In this document: positions 6,762 to 8,430 of the stretch, one piece after another
How positions within the stretch are numbered: position 1 is the first letter of the stretch
How the letters are laid out: each line of letters starts with the position of its first letter
Origin: Bacteroidota bacterium
GTDB lineage: Bacteria; Bacteroidota; Bacteroidia; Chitinophagales; Saprospiraceae
Length of the DNA stretch: 8,430 nt
Direction: 5' to 3'
Assembly (NCBI GenBank): GCA_024280135.1
Contig: JAJRQS010000255.1
Span: 1 to 8,430 of the forward strand
Notes under the pieces: model-generated
The model's input: only the letters and a program-made list of their open reading frames with translations
The model's database searches: none
What the model was told of the DNA's origin: nothing
Position numbers and translations under genes: made by a program

Positions 6762-6789
6762 TTGATAATGCATAAAAAGCATTATTTTG
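6762..6789 (+). promoter_or_regulatory. Candidate kdsD promoter
   Basis: TTATTTTG (6782-6789) matches TAnnTTTG in all but the second base. A TTG lies 17 bases upstream at 6762-6764, in the place of the -33 element. The expected start near 6796 gives a leader of about 36 bases to the ATG at 6832. The region is AT-rich, so chance matches are possible. Confidence 0.4.
6765..6785. repeat. Perfect inverted repeat over the putative kdsD promoter
   Basis: ATAATGC (6765-6771) and GCATTAT (6779-6785) are perfect inverted repeats with a 7-base spacer. They lie between the TTG at 6762 and the -7-like box at 6782-6789, where a bound repressor would block RNA polymerase. No terminator-like T-run is tied to it. 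The operator role is inference. Confidence 0.5.
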
Positions 6790-6831
6790 CGCTCCCCAAA
6801 AATAACGAGCCTCCAAAAATACAACAAAAGA

Positions 6832-7800
6832 ATGAGAAAAGAAACATTAATCGCAAAAATCGCAAAAGAAACTTTGCAGATAGAAATAGATACCCTTAAG
6901 GGGTTAGATATTTCTATTGATAATGCTTTTATTTCTGCTGTAAGTTGGATTGCTTCTCAAAAAGGACGTTTGATTGTGACGGGAATAGGAAAAAGTGCTA
7001 TTGTAGGACAAAAAATGGTAGCAACCTTCAACTCTACGGGTACTCCATCTGTCTTTATGCATGCTTCTGATGCGATTCATGGGGATTTGGGCATTATCCA
7101 GAAAAAGGATACTATTTTAGTTATTTCTAAAAGCGGCTCTACTCCTGAGATTAAGGTATTGATGGAATCTCTGCAGAAATTAAAGAATCCGACGATAGCC
7201 ATGGTGAGTAACTTAAAATCTGCTTTGGCGAAAGTCGCAACCTATACGATTCATATCCCAGTCCCAAAAGAAGCGGATCCGAATAATCTGGCACCCACGG
7301 CTTCGACCACAGCCCAAATGGTGATAGGAGATGCAATGGCTACTTCATTATTAGCGTTACGCGGTTTTTCATCGGCTGACTTCGCTCAGATTCATCCGGG
7401 TGGTTCACTAGGCAAGCAGTTATTTTTACGGGTACAAGACCTTATCAAAGAAAGTGAGCTACCACAAGTCAATAAAAATGACTCTATCCATCAAGTTATC
7501 CTCGAAATCACCTCCAAACGGCTAGGGGCTACTGCGGTCACCACGCCTTCTGGGCTTTTATCAGGGGTCATCACAGATGGTGATTTACGTAGAATGTTGG
7601 AATCTGGAGAAGATATGAGTCGCCTTACGGCAAAAGACATCATGACTGCTAATCCCAAAACGATAGCGATTGATTCCTTAGCAACCAAGGCCATTGAAGT
7701 CATTCGTCAGCATGGTATATCTCAACTGGTGGTGCTAAAAGGTAAAAAATATGCAGGCATCTTGCATATACATGACCTCATTAGAGAAGGTTTCTTTTAG
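6832..7800 (+). CDS. kdsD: D-arabinose-5-phosphate isomerase (SIS plus two CBS domains)
   Basis: The enzyme interconverts ribulose 5-phosphate and arabinose 5-phosphate, the first committed step to Kdo, the sugar joining lipid A to the LPS core. The 322-residue protein has an N-terminal SIS domain (about 28-165) and a CBS pair (about 205-320). The residues corresponding to the E. coli KdsD active site appear present at a constant offset: Lys54 (GIGKSA), Glu106 (SGSTPEIK), Glu147 and His188 in the family signature HPGGSLGK (188-195). A TTG at 6787 could extend the frame by 15 codons, but those residues look unlike the family and overlap the candidate promoter, so the ATG at 6832 is chosen. The leader has A-rich sequence and no clear Shine-Dalgarno site. 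Paralogues KpsF and GutQ have the same layout; with no kps or gut genes nearby KdsD is the best name. Confidence 0.94.
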   Translation: MRKETLIAKIAKETLQIEIDTLKGLDISIDNAFISAVSWIASQKGRLIVTGIGKSAIVGQKMVATFNSTGTPSVFMHASDAIHGDLGIIQKKDTILVISKSGSTPEIKVLMESLQKLKNPTIAMVSNLKSALAKVATYTIHIPVPKEADPNNLAPTASTTAQMVIGDAMATSLLALRGFSSADFAQIHPGGSLGKQLFLRVQDLIKESELPQVNKNDSIHQVILEITSKRLGATAVTTPSGLLSGVITDGDLRRMLESGEDMSRLTAKDIMTANPKTIAIDSLATKAIEVIRQHGISQLVVLKGKKYAGILHIHDLIREGFF

Positions 7801-7874
7801 CCAATATCTGTGCTTTCAATGTATCAAAGACGTAAAATATTAGATTTCTGCCCATTGCGTTTTTAGCGAGTTGA

Positions 7875-7914
7875 CTTATTTTTTCATTGTTTCCAAAACA
7901 ATGAAAAAACTAAG
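7875..7914. repeat. Long AT-rich hairpin after kdsD
   Basis: Positions 7879-7892 (six Ts, CATTGTTT) pair perfectly with 7896-7909 (AAACAATG, six As), giving 14 pairs and a 3-base loop. CTTA (7875-7878) and TAAG (7911-7914) add four more pairs across a single bulged C. It lies 75 bases after the kdsD stop. No T-run follows the stem on either strand; the Ts lead and the As follow, so it does not fit the intrinsic terminator form. It could slow or protect the 3' end of the kdsD mRNA, or be a protein-binding site. Confidence 0.65.
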
Positions 7915-7961
7915 CCGTTATAATCTACATCTAGCTTGTTAGCAGTTGCTTATAAATTAAG

Positions 7962-7969
7962 TATTTTTG
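7962..7969 (+). promoter_or_regulatory. Probable Bacteroidota -7 box for the AsmA-family gene
   Basis: TATTTTTG is a perfect TAnnTTTG match, 30 bases before the GTG start, implying a leader of about 23 bases. TTG triplets at 7936 and 7946 are possible -33 elements, but the spacings (23 and 13) are not ideal. Confidence 0.6.
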
Positions 7970-7998
7970 CGCTATCAAAAACAAAATAGTCCCACTTC

Positions 7999-8430
7999 GT
8001 GAATAAGACAGTAAAAAAAATCCTCAGAATTGTTGCTTTTGCACTCATCGCATTAGTAGTGGTTTCGGTGTCTATAGGTTGGTTTTTTAGTGAACAGATA
8101 GGGAATCGGGTATTTGCAGAAGTACAAAAATCCTTCAAAACAGAGTTAAAAGTCAAGGACTTTAATATTGAGCTATTTAGTGGCTTTCCGAGTGCTTCAT
8201 TGAATTTTAAAGACGTTGTATTAAAGGATTCCAAGGGTCAAAATCTATTGGAAACCGATAAGATTTCTTTTCGATTTGGTTTGTTGAGCCTATTAAAGGA
8301 GGAGATAGATGTGAAGTCCATCTTGATCGATAATGGCGCCTTGTTGATTAGCTATGACAAAAAAGGCAAACCCAATTACAATGTTTTTAAAGAGTCTAAA
8401 GATGAAAAGGCTTCAACAAAAGGTCTATCT
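7999..8430 (+). CDS. AsmA-family envelope protein, N-terminal part (runs off the right edge)
   Basis: The frame is open for 144 codons to the window end. It starts with GTG at 7999: an in-frame TAG at 7987 rules out any earlier start, and no in-frame ATG follows. Residues 1-10 are basic and 11-30 form a hydrophobic segment (IVAFALIALVVVSVSIGWFF), the N-terminal inner-membrane anchor of AsmA-like proteins. Then comes the typical beta-rich beginning of the family: VKDFNIELFSGFPSASLNFK (52-71), DVVLKDSKG, and a repeat of short strands ending in DNGALLISYDKKGKPNYN. AsmA-like proteins are long periplasmic bridge-like proteins linked to outer-membrane assembly and lipid transport. Full length is usually 600-1000 residues, so most is missing here. 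Assignment to a specific subfamily is not possible. Confidence 0.85.
   Translation, partial: MNKTVKKILRIVAFALIALVVVSVSIGWFFSEQIGNRVFAEVQKSFKTELKVKDFNIELFSGFPSASLNFKDVVLKDSKGQNLLETDKISFRFGLLSLLKEEIDVKSILIDNGALLISYDKKGKPNYNVFKESKDEKASTKGLS

Noticed and set aside
6814..6821. Minus-strand TATTTTTG, a perfect -7 box.
   Set aside because: It lies in the A-rich kdsD leader, 240 bases from recQ, with no -33 element; most likely chance.

Overview
The window looks like ordinary chromosome from a member of the Bacteroidota. The evidence is: near-perfect TAnnTTTG promoter boxes (589-596 minus, 948-955 plus, 7962-7969 plus); A/T-rich leaders without clear Shine-Dalgarno sites; a single-RRM glycine/arginine-tailed RNA-binding protein; a 735-residue RecQ with an extra C-terminal helix-turn-helix region; and an AsmA-type protein of the kind common in this phylum. 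A Saprospiria-like lineage is only a guess. I saw no phage, IS transposase, CRISPR, tRNA or rRNA.

Left part (1-980). A minus-strand gene for an exported protein enters from the left edge; only its signal peptide (72 down to 1) is in the window. Upstream of it lies a minus-strand RRM protein gene (231-530) with a clear intrinsic terminator (186-209 plus T-run) and a candidate promoter (589-596). The 450-base gap 531-980 has no convincing gene. It holds several inverted repeats (562-578, 650-689, 790-835, 910-922) and, at its right end, the asnS promoter.

Middle part (981-6571). Two gene blocks face each other. On the plus strand asnS (asparaginyl-tRNA synthetase) and recO overlap by one base (TAATG) and form an operon. 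On the minus strand recQ, aroQ and a putative alpha/beta-hydrolase lipoprotein are separated by 23 and 6 bases and are probably co-transcribed. The blocks collide tail to tail, with an 11-base overlap of the recO and hydrolase coding ends and no visible terminator. RecO and RecQ both belong to RecF-pathway recombination repair, AroQ makes 3-dehydroshikimate for aromatic amino acids, and AsnRS serves translation, so the blocks mix housekeeping roles.

Right part (6572-8430). A divergent 260-base intergenic region separates recQ from kdsD (arabinose-5-phosphate isomerase, first step to Kdo for LPS), whose putative promoter overlaps a perfect 7+7 inverted repeat. After a 198-base gap with a long AT hairpin comes the first 144 codons of an AsmA-family envelope protein, starting with GTG and running off the right edge. 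KdsD and AsmA both concern the outer envelope.

I did not find an undescribed system. The points most worth a second look are the unexplained hairpins around the promoters and the tail-to-tail recO/hydrolase overlap.
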